The notes: generated by a model not told the origin, from the letters alone. 14,962 nt of DNA from an uncultured Oscillibacter sp. (GCA_910577405.1 CAJTMG010000038.1:1-14962); one strand, 5' to 3'; positions 6,905-13,913 are shown, counted from the first letter of the stretch. Numbers and translations: made by a program.

Positions 6905-7209
6905 GACCCTATTCCGATTTACCCGCGAATTCCTCCGATATATCGTCCGAAAGGGATATGAAAAAGGGATTATAATTCCTCAATTTCTGGTCAAGCGTCT
7001 GAAACGTCAAGGATTCTTCCATTGAAAATCACCTTGGTTCTGATTTTAGCATAATCCAACGGCCACAGCAATGGTTTTCCAGCCGTTGACAGAATTGGCA
7101 GCTCTTCCAGATTTGTTTTTGCTTTGGGAGATACACAGTGATATTACGGGCAGTCTGACACTGATTTTCAAACTTTTTTCCAAAAAATCATAAAAACAGG
7201 TCCTTATCC
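6905..7209. other. AT-rich spacer between divergent operons
   Basis: No credible gene was found here on either strand. It holds a perfect 10-base palindrome CGATATATCG (6936-6945), an inverted repeat CAACGGC/GCCGTTG (7057-7063 and 7082-7088, 18 bases apart), and TTTTTTCCAAAAAA (7174-7187). The last contains the TTTTTCC half-site that recurs in the gut operon leader. Short open frames on the minus strand lack ribosome sites. Confidence 0.5.
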
Positions 7210-7239
7210 TTGCAGATGGGGATCTGTTTTCGATATAAT
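7210..7239 (+). promoter_or_regulatory. Distal promoter P1 of the gut operon
   Basis: TTGCAG (7210-7215) and a perfect TATAAT (7234-7239) are 18 bases apart. Transcripts would start near 7246 and carry a leader of about 214 bases before the dehydrogenase gene. Confidence 0.6.
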
Positions 7240-7321
7240 AAAGGCAAGGCCTCAATCAAATTCTGCATATTGCACAAAAAAACGCAAATTTTACTGTAAG
7301 AAGAACACAATTCGGTTTCTC

Positions 7322-7375
7322 TTTTTCCGAGCCATGGAAAAAAGACGTCAAAATGTTTTTCCATCGCCGGAAAAA
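7322..7375. promoter_or_regulatory. Two tandem inverted repeats, likely operators of the PRD activator
   Basis: TTTTTCC-N7-GGAAAAA (7322-7342) and TTTTTCC-N6-GGAAAAA (7356-7375) are perfect 7-base inverted repeats whose centres lie about 33 bases apart, close to three helical turns. They end 8 bases before the weak -35 of promoter P2. This is where a dimeric activator would bind, and a PRD activator is encoded in the operon. In RNA the four arms could also pair in an alternative nested way (7334-7342 with 7356-7364). Confidence 0.55.
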
Positions 7376-7383
7376 AGACCGTA

Positions 7384-7412
7384 TTAAAGAAACCCGATTC
7401 CCCCTGTATGAT
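7384..7412 (+). promoter_or_regulatory. Proximal, probably activator-dependent promoter P2 of the gut operon
   Basis: TATGAT (7407-7412) is preceded at 17 bases by TTAAAG (7384-7389), a poor -35. A good -10 with a poor -35 directly downstream of two inverted repeats fits positive control. Transcription would start near 7419. Confidence 0.45.
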
Positions 7413-7459
7413 GAGACCATCAAAAGCGCCCAGGCGCGGAAAACAGGAGGAAAAGTATT

Positions 7460-8260
7460 ATGGAAAAGGGCTGGCTGAATCTTGAGGAACGAGTGGTCAT
7501 TGTCACCGGCGGCGCGTCGGGCATTGGCAAGCATACCGTGCAGACGCTGTCGGAGGCCGGGGCGAATGTGGTAATTGCTGACGTAAGCGTGACCACCGGC
7601 GAGGAGCGGGACGGCGCATGGTGCGTCAAGTGCGACGTGACCAGTCTGGCAGATGTCAAGGCTCTGGCGAATGCCGTGGTGGAAAAATTCGGGAGGATCG
7701 ACGCCCTGGTCAACATCGCCGGAATCAACCTGCCCCGTCTGCTGGTGGATGTCACCGGCGAGCGGCCTGAGTTTGAACTGGACGAGAACTCCTACGACAA
7801 AATGTTTGACATCAATGTGAAGGGTATGTTTTTGTGTACCCAAGCCTGTGTCCGGCAGATGCTGAAGCAGGGCGGCGGCGTCATCGTCAATATGTCTTCC
7901 GAGTCGGGCAAGGAGGGTTCCCAGGGCCAGTCGGTCTACTCCGCTACCAACGGCGCGGCAGACAGCCTCACCCGCTCTTGGGCCAAGGAGTTGGGCAAGT
8001 ATAACATCCGGGTCGTTGCCATTGCGCCGGGCATTCTGGAACCCACCGGCCTGCGCAGCCCTGCTTATAATGAGGCCCTGGCCTACACCCGGGGCTGCAA
8101 ACCCGAGGAGCTGTCTACTGATTACACAAAGGTAATCCCTATGGGACGGGACGGCAAGCTGGACGAAGTGGGCAACCTGGCGGCGTTCCTGGTCTCTGAC
8201 CGGGCCAGCTACATCACTGGAACTACCATCAACATCTCGGGAGGCAAATCCAGAGGATAA
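7460..8260 (+). CDS. Sorbitol-6-phosphate dehydrogenase, SDR family
   Basis: The 266-residue protein is a short-chain dehydrogenase expected to oxidise glucitol-6-phosphate to fructose-6-phosphate. The cofactor loop TGGASGIG is at residues 16-23 and Asp41 at the end of strand 2 favours NAD over NADP. NIAG (85-88) and the catalytic Asn119, Ser147 and Tyr160 are present. The family's YxxxK reads YSATN here, so the catalytic lysine is asparagine (codon AAC, 7949-7951). The C-terminal block RVVAIAPGILEPTGLRSPAY and GTTINISGGKSRG matches SorD-type sorbitol-6-phosphate dehydrogenases, which is the basis of the substrate call along with the PTS genes downstream. AGGAGG (7445-7450) lies 9 bases before the ATG. 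It is the first gene of the operon. Confidence 0.85.
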   Translation: MEKGWLNLEERVVIVTGGASGIGKHTVQTLSEAGANVVIADVSVTTGEERDGAWCVKCDVTSLADVKALANAVVEKFGRIDALVNIAGINLPRLLVDVTGERPEFELDENSYDKMFDINVKGMFLCTQACVRQMLKQGGGVIVNMSSESGKEGSQGQSVYSATNGAADSLTRSWAKELGKYNIRVVAIAPGILEPTGLRSPAYNEALAYTRGCKPEELSTDYTKVIPMGRDGKLDEVGNLAAFLVSDRASYITGTTINISGGKSRG

Positions 8261-8287
8261 CATCAAAACAGACAGGAGGGGAGCAGC

Positions 8288-10186
8288 GTGGGAACAGGAG
8301 AGAACCGCATAGCAAGCATTCTTCTGGCTCTCAGCCGGGGACTTACCCTCTCTGCCGGAGAACTTGCGGAGAAGATGGATGTCAGTGAACGGACTATCCG
8401 CAATGATATAAGACAGATCAATGAAGAACTGAAAGGCTGTGCCGCTATTGAGGTCGTTCAGGGCCGCTGTTCCCTTCAGATTTACAACGGCGAAGCGTTT
8501 CAAGGGGCGTGCCGGCGGCTTGCGGAGAGCAACGAACAGTTCAACTCCTCCGGGAACCGCATGGACTACGTGTTAGGTCGGCTGATGCGGGCGGAGGGTC
8601 CCCTGCTGACGGACGAACTGGCCTATGAGATGAGCATTGGCCGCAGCACTTTGATCAGCGATCTGAAGAAGCTCCGGGCGGAACTGAAAGCAAACGGCCT
8701 TGCCATTGTGGGGAAAACCAGTAAGGGTCTGGTGCTGGAGGGCAGAGAAGCAGATCTGCGGCATTATGTATTGGAAAACGCCTATGACGGACTCTACCGG
8801 GACTATCCCCTGGATACGGAGATTACGGAGTTGGTGGACCGCTCCTTTGCGGAAAGCCCCTTTGAGCAAAGCGAGTCCTTCCAACGCTTCCTGACGGTGA
8901 TGCTGGACCGCTTTCTCACCGGGCATCCCCTGGAGAATCTGCCCCAGTCCTTCTATAGCCTGACCGCCCGGCAGGAGTTTCTGGCAGTGGACCAGCTGCT
9001 GGAGGACATTGGGCGCTTCCTTCATGTGGAGTTCCCGCCGGAGGAAAAGCTCTTTGTCCTGCTGCCCATCGTGGGGATGCGGACGCCCACAGACGCGGAT
9101 AACATGAAGGCCATTGAGCTGGATCAGGCTATGGGACCGTTGGCGGACAAGATTTTCTGTCAAATCAAAAAGGAATTGAACATCGATCTGGAACGTCCGG
9201 AATTCATGGAGGAATTTCTCTATCACCTGATGTTTATGATTAACCGCCTGCGGTTCCACGTCCGGCTGAAAAGCGATGTGCTGGCGGAGCTCCGGGAGAA
9301 ATACCCATTAGCCTGGCAGATGGGCGGGGTGGCTGCGAGCGTAATCCGGGCAGAGTACGGGGTGGAGGTGACAGAGGACGAAAAGAGCTATCTGGCCTCT
9401 TACTTCGGGGTGTTTCTGGAGGAAGCCGCCAAGCGTCAACGTCCATTCCGGGCGGCGGTAGTCTGCGGCACAGGCCGGGTGACAGCTCGTTTGGTAGCGG
9501 CGCAGCTCAAACGGGTGCTGGACAGTTCTGTGAAGCTGTCGCTGCTGCCAGTAGAAAAGACAACGCCGGAAATTCTTTCGGAATTCGGCCTGATTTTCAC
9601 CACGGTTCAGCTCCCTTGTCAGACAGATCAGCCGGTCATTTTCATCCATGAGATTTTCAATGAGCAGGAGCTGCGGCACAAGATCGAAAAGGCCAAGTAT
9701 TGGGAACAGGTGGACGTGCCTGTGCTGGACAATAACTGGTTTGTCATGGTGGGACTGCTGGACGAGAGCCGCTTTTTCCGCTTCACCGGCGGCGAGCGCT
9801 ATGAAGAAGCCATAGAGCAGATGGTCGCTTCCCTGACTGAGCAGGGCGAGGTGGACGAGGGCTTTGCTCAGCGGCTTCGGGAACGGGAGAAGCTGGGGAC
9901 CATGGCCTTTGACCACGCGGTCGCCATTCCCCACACGATCCAGAAGGTTGGGGACCGGCTGGTGCTGGCAGTAGGAACCTTCCCCAAGCCGGTGCGCTAT
10001 CTCGAGCGGAACATCCGCCTGATTTTCCTGATGGCCCTGCCGGAACAGGTCAACTCCGAGGATGGCCTTTTGATCCGGGTCTACGAGGAAATTATCAGCC
10101 TCACCAAGGACAGCGCCCTTATGGATAAGGTTACCAAAGCGAAAGATTTTCAGGCGCTTTTGCGGGCGCTCTACAGACAGGCTTGA
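8288..10186 (+). CDS. gutR: PRD-containing PTS-controlled transcriptional activator (MtlR/LicR-type)
   Basis: The 632-residue protein starts at GTG, with AGGAGG (8274-8279) 8 bases upstream. Domains in order: a winged HTH (about 7-60, with ELAEKMDVSERTIRNDIRQI), a second HTH/Mga-like domain (90-150), PRD1 (about 175-270), PRD2 (about 280-380), an EIIB-like domain with Cys393 in VVCGTGR, and an EIIA (mannitol/fructose-type) domain with His549 in AIPHT. PRD2 keeps His313 (LYHLMFMINRLRF), but its second usual histidine is Tyr372 (YLASYF), and PRD1 lacks obvious histidines. The plan is that of DNA-binding activators such as MtlR and LicR, not of BglG RNA antiterminators, which lack HTH and EII domains. 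It should sense PTS flux and activate this operon, probably through the repeats at 7322-7375. The symbol is given by position and role. Confidence 0.85.
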   Translation: MGTGENRIASILLALSRGLTLSAGELAEKMDVSERTIRNDIRQINEELKGCAAIEVVQGRCSLQIYNGEAFQGACRRLAESNEQFNSSGNRMDYVLGRLMRAEGPLLTDELAYEMSIGRSTLISDLKKLRAELKANGLAIVGKTSKGLVLEGREADLRHYVLENAYDGLYRDYPLDTEITELVDRSFAESPFEQSESFQRFLTVMLDRFLTGHPLENLPQSFYSLTARQEFLAVDQLLEDIGRFLHVEFPPEEKLFVLLPIVGMRTPTDADNMKAIELDQAMGPLADKIFCQIKKELNIDLERPEFMEEFLYHLMFMINRLRFHVRLKSDVLAELREKYPLAWQMGGVAASVIRAEYGVEVTEDEKSYLASYFGVFLEEAAKRQRPFRAAVVCGTGRVTARLVAAQLKRVLDSSVKLSLLPVEKTTPEILSEFGLIFTTVQLPCQTDQPVIFIHEIFNEQELRHKIEKAKYWEQVDVPVLDNNWFVMVGLLDESRFFRFTGGERYEEAIEQMVASLTEQGEVDEGFAQRLREREKLGTMAFDHAVAIPHTIQKVGDRLVLAVGTFPKPVRYLERNIRLIFLMALPEQVNSEDGLLIRVYEEIISLTKDSALMDKVTKAKDFQALLRALYRQA

Positions 10187-10200
10187 AAGGAGAATTTATC

Positions 10201-10632
10201 ATGCTTCAATTAGGATTGTTTATTGCGGCCATGTTCCTGCTTCAGGCCGTCTTGAGCGTTTCGCAGATGCGCCACTTTTCCCGGGAGTTCATGAAGCTCC
10301 GCAAACAGGGAAAGGTCGCCTGCGGTCGTCAGGCCGGAGGCTTCCACGCCGGGGCCATTGTGATGTTTCTGATCGATGATGACGGCGTAATCCGGGAGGG
10401 CAGAAAGCTCATGGGCGTAACCTGTTTTGCCCGCGTGACCCCGCTCCCCGGATTTGAAGGAAAATATGTGGGCGGGCTGGCAGAGGAAGACCTGCCGAAA
10501 TACGGTAAGAACCTCCGCAAGGCCATTCTGGACGCCCGGAACACATATAACAAATTTATCTCCGGCGAGGAAATCCCTCAGCCGCCCTCTCCTTTCCAGA
10601 GGGTTGGCCGGACCCTGACCGGAAGAATCTGA
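10201..10632 (+). CDS. gutM: Glucitol operon activator protein GutM
   Basis: The 143-residue protein has an N-terminal membrane segment (residues 3-20), then SQMRHFSREFMKLRKQGKVA, GAIVMFLIDDDGVIREGRKL and GVTCFARVTPLPGFEGK, all typical of GutM (SrlM). E. coli GutM is an auxiliary activator of the glucitol operon; its mechanism is not known and the membrane segment suggests it acts at the membrane. The ATG at 10201 is preceded by AAAGGAG (10186-10192), which starts within the stop codon of the regulator gene; a TTG-start extension six codons longer has no such site. A proline-rich tail (PQPPSPF) ends the protein. Confidence 0.9.
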   Translation: MLQLGLFIAAMFLLQAVLSVSQMRHFSREFMKLRKQGKVACGRQAGGFHAGAIVMFLIDDDGVIREGRKLMGVTCFARVTPLPGFEGKYVGGLAEEDLPKYGKNLRKAILDARNTYNKFISGEEIPQPPSPFQRVGRTLTGRI

Positions 10633-10645
10633 AAGGTGGATCACT

Positions 10646-11197
10646 ATGGATTTTATCGTTAACTTGGCCGCCGGGTTTATGAACCTCTTTACCCTGGGCG
10701 GACAGCAATTTATGAGCTGGGTCACCGGCATCATCCCGACCATCGTCATGCTGCTGGTGCTGATGAACGCGATCATGGCTATGGCGGGCGAAAAAACCGT
10801 GGCAAAGCTGGCCCGGGTCTGTACCGGAAACCCGGTCCTCCGCTATGCAGTGCTGCCATTCGTCAGTGCCTTTATGCTGGGCAATCCTATGGCCCTCTCC
10901 ATTGGCAAGTTTATGCCGGAGTTCTATAAGCCCTGCTACTACGCCTCCGCCACCTATCATTGCCACACCAACAACGGACTGTTTCCCCATATCAACGCCT
11001 CAGAGCTGTTTATCTGGCTGGGCATCGCCAACGGCATCACCGCCCTGGGCCTGGACACCACGCCTCTGGCTGTCCGGTATCTGCTGGTTGGCATCATCGC
11101 CAATTTCATCTCTGGCTGGGCTACGGAGTTCACCACAAAGATGGTGGAAAAGCAGCAGGGCGTCACCCTGAGCCGCGAGTTCAAACTTGCCAAATAA
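10646..11197 (+). CDS. srlA: PTS glucitol/sorbitol EIIC component
   Basis: The 183-residue protein is mostly hydrophobic and matches SrlA throughout, for example GGQQFMSWVTGIIPTIVMLL (18-37), GNPMALSIGKFMPEFYKPCY (79-98), CHTNNGLFPHINASELFIWL (106-125) and YLLVGIIANFISGW (145-158). It forms the membrane channel for glucitol together with the C domain of SrlE. Length is as expected for the split glucitol transporter. AAAGGTGG lies before the ATG and begins within the gutM stop codon. It should sit in the cytoplasmic membrane with several transmembrane helices. Confidence 0.95.
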   Translation: MDFIVNLAAGFMNLFTLGGQQFMSWVTGIIPTIVMLLVLMNAIMAMAGEKTVAKLARVCTGNPVLRYAVLPFVSAFMLGNPMALSIGKFMPEFYKPCYYASATYHCHTNNGLFPHINASELFIWLGIANGITALGLDTTPLAVRYLLVGIIANFISGWATEFTTKMVEKQQGVTLSREFKLAK

Positions 11198-11210
11198 GGA
11201 GGAAACGGAA

Positions 11211-12215
11211 ATGTCTGATTATCGTTCTATTCGAGTGAGCCGCGGCCCCGGCGGTTTCGGCGGCCCTCTGACCATTACCCCCACTGAACAGAGAAACAAG
11301 GTCATGTACATCACCGGCGGCGGCGCGGAACCAGAATGTCTTTCCAAGATCGTAGAGCTGACTGGCCTGACTCCGGTAAACGGCTTCAAGACCAACTGCC
11401 CCGAGGAGGAGCTGGCGCTGGTCATCATCGACTGCGGGGGGACCCTCCGCTGCGGCATCTACCCCAAAAAGCGCATCCCCACCATCAATGTCATGCCCGT
11501 AGGCAAATCCGGACCCATGGCTCAGTTCATTACGGAAGATATCTATGTCTCCGCTGTTACCTCTGAGCAGGTCTCCCTGGCGGACGGCAGCTCCGAACCT
11601 GCTCCCGCGGCCCCCAAGACAGAAGAGAAAAAGGCAAAATTCACCGCCGACAGCAAGGTTTCCGAAACTCTGGCAAAGCAGGAGAACAAGTCTCTGGTGA
11701 CGAAGATCGGTCTCGCCGCTGGCAAAGTGGTCAACACCTTCTACCAGGCCGCCCGGGACGCCATCCAGACCTGCATCACCACCCTCCTGCCCTTCATGGC
11801 TTTCGTGTCCATGCTGATCGGCATCATCAACGGCTCCGGCTTTGGCGACGCTTTCGCCTCCATCCTGACGCCTCTGGCGGGCAACATCGTGGGCCTGGTG
11901 ATCCTGGGCATTATCTGCTCCATCCCCGGCCTGTCAGCTCTGCTTGGCCCCGGCGCGGTTATTGCTCAGATCGTCGGCACACTGGTCGGCGCGGAAATCG
12001 GCAAGGGCAATATCGCCCCCCAGCTGGCCCTGCCTGCCCTGTTCGCCATCAACTGCCAGGGCGCCTGCGACTTCATTCCCGTGGGTCTTGGCCTTGCCGA
12101 GGCGGAAACAGAGACCATTGAGGTAGGCGTGGTGTCTGTTATGTATTCCCGTTTTGCCACCGGCTGGATTCGGGTCCTGCTGGCCTACGTTGCCAGCTTC
12201 GGTCTGTATGCGTAA
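11211..12215 (+). CDS. srlE: PTS glucitol/sorbitol EIIBC component
   Basis: The 334-residue protein carries the EIIB domain at residues 1-120, with the phosphocysteine region VIIDCGGTLRCGIYPKKRIP (71-90; Cys75 is the likely acceptor, Cys81 nearby). A charged, proline- and alanine-rich linker follows (120-165). The second EIIC part runs from about 175, with TCITTLLPFMAFVSMLIGII (187-206), LGPGAVIAQIVG (245-256) and LALPALFAINCQGACDFIPV (272-291). All blocks match E. coli SrlE. AAGGAGG (11196-11202) overlaps the srlA stop and lies 8 bases before the ATG at 11211, which was preferred to an in-frame ATG eight codons upstream inside srlA. It receives phosphate from SrlB and passes it to glucitol. 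Confidence 0.95.
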   Translation: MSDYRSIRVSRGPGGFGGPLTITPTEQRNKVMYITGGGAEPECLSKIVELTGLTPVNGFKTNCPEEELALVIIDCGGTLRCGIYPKKRIPTINVMPVGKSGPMAQFITEDIYVSAVTSEQVSLADGSSEPAPAAPKTEEKKAKFTADSKVSETLAKQENKSLVTKIGLAAGKVVNTFYQAARDAIQTCITTLLPFMAFVSMLIGIINGSGFGDAFASILTPLAGNIVGLVILGIICSIPGLSALLGPGAVIAQIVGTLVGAEIGKGNIAPQLALPALFAINCQGACDFIPVGLGLAEAETETIEVGVVSVMYSRFATGWIRVLLAYVASFGLYA

Positions 12216-12246
12216 ACCATAAACGACTGTTTCAGGAGATTTTATC

Positions 12247-12609
12247 ATGAAAGTCATCTATGAAAACAAGGTCAAAGCCCTGGGCGAGTGTGTCAATGAG
12301 TTCAAGGACGCCAATATGTTTGTCCTGTTCGGAGACAATGCCCCGGATGAGATCACCGACTACTGCTACCATGTGGATGTGACTCCGCTGAACGGCAAGA
12401 TCGCTGCGGGACAGACCCTGGTCCTGGACGGCGTGTCCTACAAAATTACTGCCGTGGGCGATGAGGCGCCTGTCACCTTGGCGGGCCTGGGCCACTGCAC
12501 CGTTTCCTTCAGCGGTCAAACTGAGGTGGAACTCCAGGGGACCATCTATGTGGAGGGAACCATGCCTGATCTGTATGTGGGTTCCACCATCCAGATTGTG
12601 GAGGAGTGA
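12247..12609 (+). CDS. srlB: PTS glucitol/sorbitol EIIA component
   Basis: The 120-residue soluble protein aligns along its length with SrlB: MKVIYENKVKALGECVNEF, then DNAPDEITDYCYHVDV, YKITAVGDEAPVTLAGLGHC (65-84) and GTIYVEGTMPDLYVGSTIQI. It should take phosphate from HPr and hand it to the EIIB domain of SrlE. In the E. coli protein the phosphohistidine is His43 in a CFIHCH segment; at the same distance from the N-terminus this protein has CYHVDV, that is His42 and Val43. His83 in LGHC is also conserved. AGGAG precedes the ATG. It is the last gene of the PTS block. Confidence 0.92.
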   Translation: MKVIYENKVKALGECVNEFKDANMFVLFGDNAPDEITDYCYHVDVTPLNGKIAAGQTLVLDGVSYKITAVGDEAPVTLAGLGHCTVSFSGQTEVELQGTIYVEGTMPDLYVGSTIQIVEE

Positions 12610-12623
12610 AGATTATATATAAT
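12596..12623 (+). promoter_or_regulatory. Weak promoter candidate at the end of srlB
   Basis: TTGTGG (12596-12601) and TATAAT (12618-12623) are 16 bases apart, overlapping the 3' end of srlB. A second, better promoter for scrK lies downstream, so its relevance is unsure. Confidence 0.25.
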
Positions 12624-12660
12624 AGTCGAACAGTCCCCAATCTGAGGCCTATCTCTTTGA

Positions 12661-12685
12661 AAATATCAATTAAAAAAGGATATTT
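12661..12685. repeat. Inverted repeat between srlB and scrK
   Basis: AAATATC (12661-12667) and GATATTT (12679-12685) form a perfect 7-base inverted repeat with an 11-base AT-rich centre. No U-run follows, so it is more like a protein-binding site than a terminator. No other terminator was found after srlB. Confidence 0.3.
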
Positions 12686-12759
12686 CTGGCATAAAACGTC
12701 GGAGATGTACAGAATTCGTGACAAAATTGTAAATATTTTTGCGGGAGATGAGAAAGGAC

Positions 12760-12788
12760 TGGACAAGAGAAAAATTCTTTGATATAAT
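12760..12788 (+). promoter_or_regulatory. Promoter of the fructokinase gene
   Basis: TGGACA (12760-12765) and a perfect TATAAT (12783-12788) are 17 bases apart. Transcription would start near 12795, leaving a leader of about 170 bases. Confidence 0.7.
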
Positions 12789-12817
12789 CCCCTCGAATGT
12801 GGCAGGTAATCGATTGC

Positions 12818-12922
12818 GAAGAGGTTGTCCGGAACAAAATGGAAGTCCGGGAAACTCTTCAGCGTCCGGGGGGAGAGGGCCCGGAAGATAGCGGAATCCT
12901 GTGGGACCTATGGCGCGGACGC
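12818..12922 (+). ncRNA. Structured 5' leader of scrK, possible cis-regulatory RNA
   Basis: Stem A is GAAGAG/CTCTTC (12818-12823 with 12855-12860) enclosing CCGGA/TCCGG (12829-12833 with 12846-12850). Stem B is GCGTCCG/CGGACGC (12862-12868 with 12916-12922), enclosing ATAG/CTAT (12888-12891 with 12908-12911) and TCC/GGA. A competing hairpin TCCGGG/CCCGGA (12865-12870 with 12880-12885) uses the same left arm as stem B, so the two cannot coexist. I do not recognise any known riboswitch class. The AGGAGGT ribosome site follows at 12952. Pairings were found by eye, not by energy calculation. Confidence 0.45.
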
Positions 12923-12965
12923 GGCTGCTTTTCTGACAGAATCATTTTGACAGGAGGTTTTTTGT

Positions 12966-13913
12966 GTGAAAGACATCACTGCCATTGGTGAAATCCTTAT
13001 TGATTTGACTCAGACCGGCAACAATTCTGCGGGGGTTCCCATATTTGCCGCAAACCCCGGCGGCGCTCCAGCCAACGTCGTGGTAGCGGCGTCACGGCTG
13101 GGCGCAAAGACTGCCTTGATCGGCAAGGTGGGCAAAGACGGCTTCGGGACTTACCTGCGGCAGGTCCTGACGGAGGACGGCGTGGATTGTTCCGGCCTTC
13201 GTACCAGCGCCAGTTCGCCTACCACTATGGCTATCGTGTCCGTGGACGGCTCGGGCGAGCGGAGCTTCGGCTTTATTCGGGGGGCGGATATCCAGCTCTC
13301 TCCTGAGGAAGTCCACGAGCACGCGATTCTGGACAGCCGGATTCTGCATTTCGGGTCTGTCAGTCTTACTCCGGGGCTGAGCCGTAACGCTACCGTTTTC
13401 GCCGCCCGTACCGCCCATAAAGCCGGTATTCTGGTGAGCTATGACCCTAATTACCGTCCGGCGCTTTGGGCTACGGAAGCAGACGCCATCGAATGGATGC
13501 GCCTGCCGATGCCGCTGGTGGATGTGATAAAGCTGGCGGAGGAAGAGCTGCCCCTGGTTACCGGCGCGTCCGGCTTGGAGGAGGGCAGCGGGATTCTGGA
13601 GAAACAGGGCGTAAAGCTGGTGCTGGTCACCCTGGGCAGTGAAGGCGTCTTTTGCCGTTGGAAGGGCCAGACCTGGCGTCAACCTGGGGTGCCTGTACAG
13701 GTGGCGGATACCAACGGCGCGGGCGATACCTTCTTCGGCGCAGTGCTGAGCCAACTTGCCCGCCGAGAGGCCGTTCACCCTTTGGATGGTCTGGACCAGA
13801 CCGAGCTGGAGAATATTCTGACCTTCGCAAACCGTGCGGCGGCTGTCACCTGCTCCCGCAACGGCGCAATTCCAGCAATGCCTTACCTGTCAGAGCTGGG
13901 GCTGAATTCGTAA
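12966..13913 (+). CDS. scrK: Fructokinase-like PfkB-family sugar kinase
   Basis: The 315-residue protein begins at GTG with AGGAGGT (12952-12958) 7 bases upstream. It is a PfkB/ribokinase-family kinase: GEILIDL (8-14), NPGGAPANVVVAASRLGAKT (30-49, the first family signature), YDPNYRPALW (159-168) and VADTNGAGDTFFGAVLS (246-262, the second signature with catalytic Asp254). The GEILIDL start and YDPNYRP block are those of bacterial fructokinases (ScrK), which make fructose-6-phosphate from free fructose. A related 2-keto-sugar kinase cannot be excluded. It follows the glucitol genes on the same strand but has its own promoter and a long structured leader, so it may respond to a different signal. 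No sucrose hydrolase or transporter is in view. Confidence 0.85.
   Translation: MKDITAIGEILIDLTQTGNNSAGVPIFAANPGGAPANVVVAASRLGAKTALIGKVGKDGFGTYLRQVLTEDGVDCSGLRTSASSPTTMAIVSVDGSGERSFGFIRGADIQLSPEEVHEHAILDSRILHFGSVSLTPGLSRNATVFAARTAHKAGILVSYDPNYRPALWATEADAIEWMRLPMPLVDVIKLAEEELPLVTGASGLEEGSGILEKQGVKLVLVTLGSEGVFCRWKGQTWRQPGVPVQVADTNGAGDTFFGAVLSQLARREAVHPLDGLDQTELENILTFANRAAAVTCSRNGAIPAMPYLSELGLNS

Noticed and set aside
6936..6945. Perfect palindrome CGATATATCG
   Set aside because: Short, AT-rich, not close to a promoter element, and not repeated; may be chance.
7057..7088. CAACGGC/GCCGTTG inverted repeat as a terminator
   Set aside because: The loop is 18 bases and no U-run follows on either strand; no gene ends next to it.
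7046..7255. A 69-codon minus-strand frame between the divergent operons
   Set aside because: No ribosome site, overlaps promoter P1, and the sequence has no recognisable features.
7246..7459. A BglG-type RNA antitermination site in the gut leader
   Set aside because: The encoded regulator has two HTH domains and EII domains, which point to DNA binding, and no terminator with U-run overlaps the repeats.
7256..8503. A 415-codon open frame on the minus strand
   Set aside because: It is antisense to the dehydrogenase and its leader; no ribosome site and no recognisable domain.
12797..12991. A 64-codon frame in the fructokinase leader
   Set aside because: No ribosome site, runs over the real scrK start in another frame, and the leader is better explained by RNA structure.
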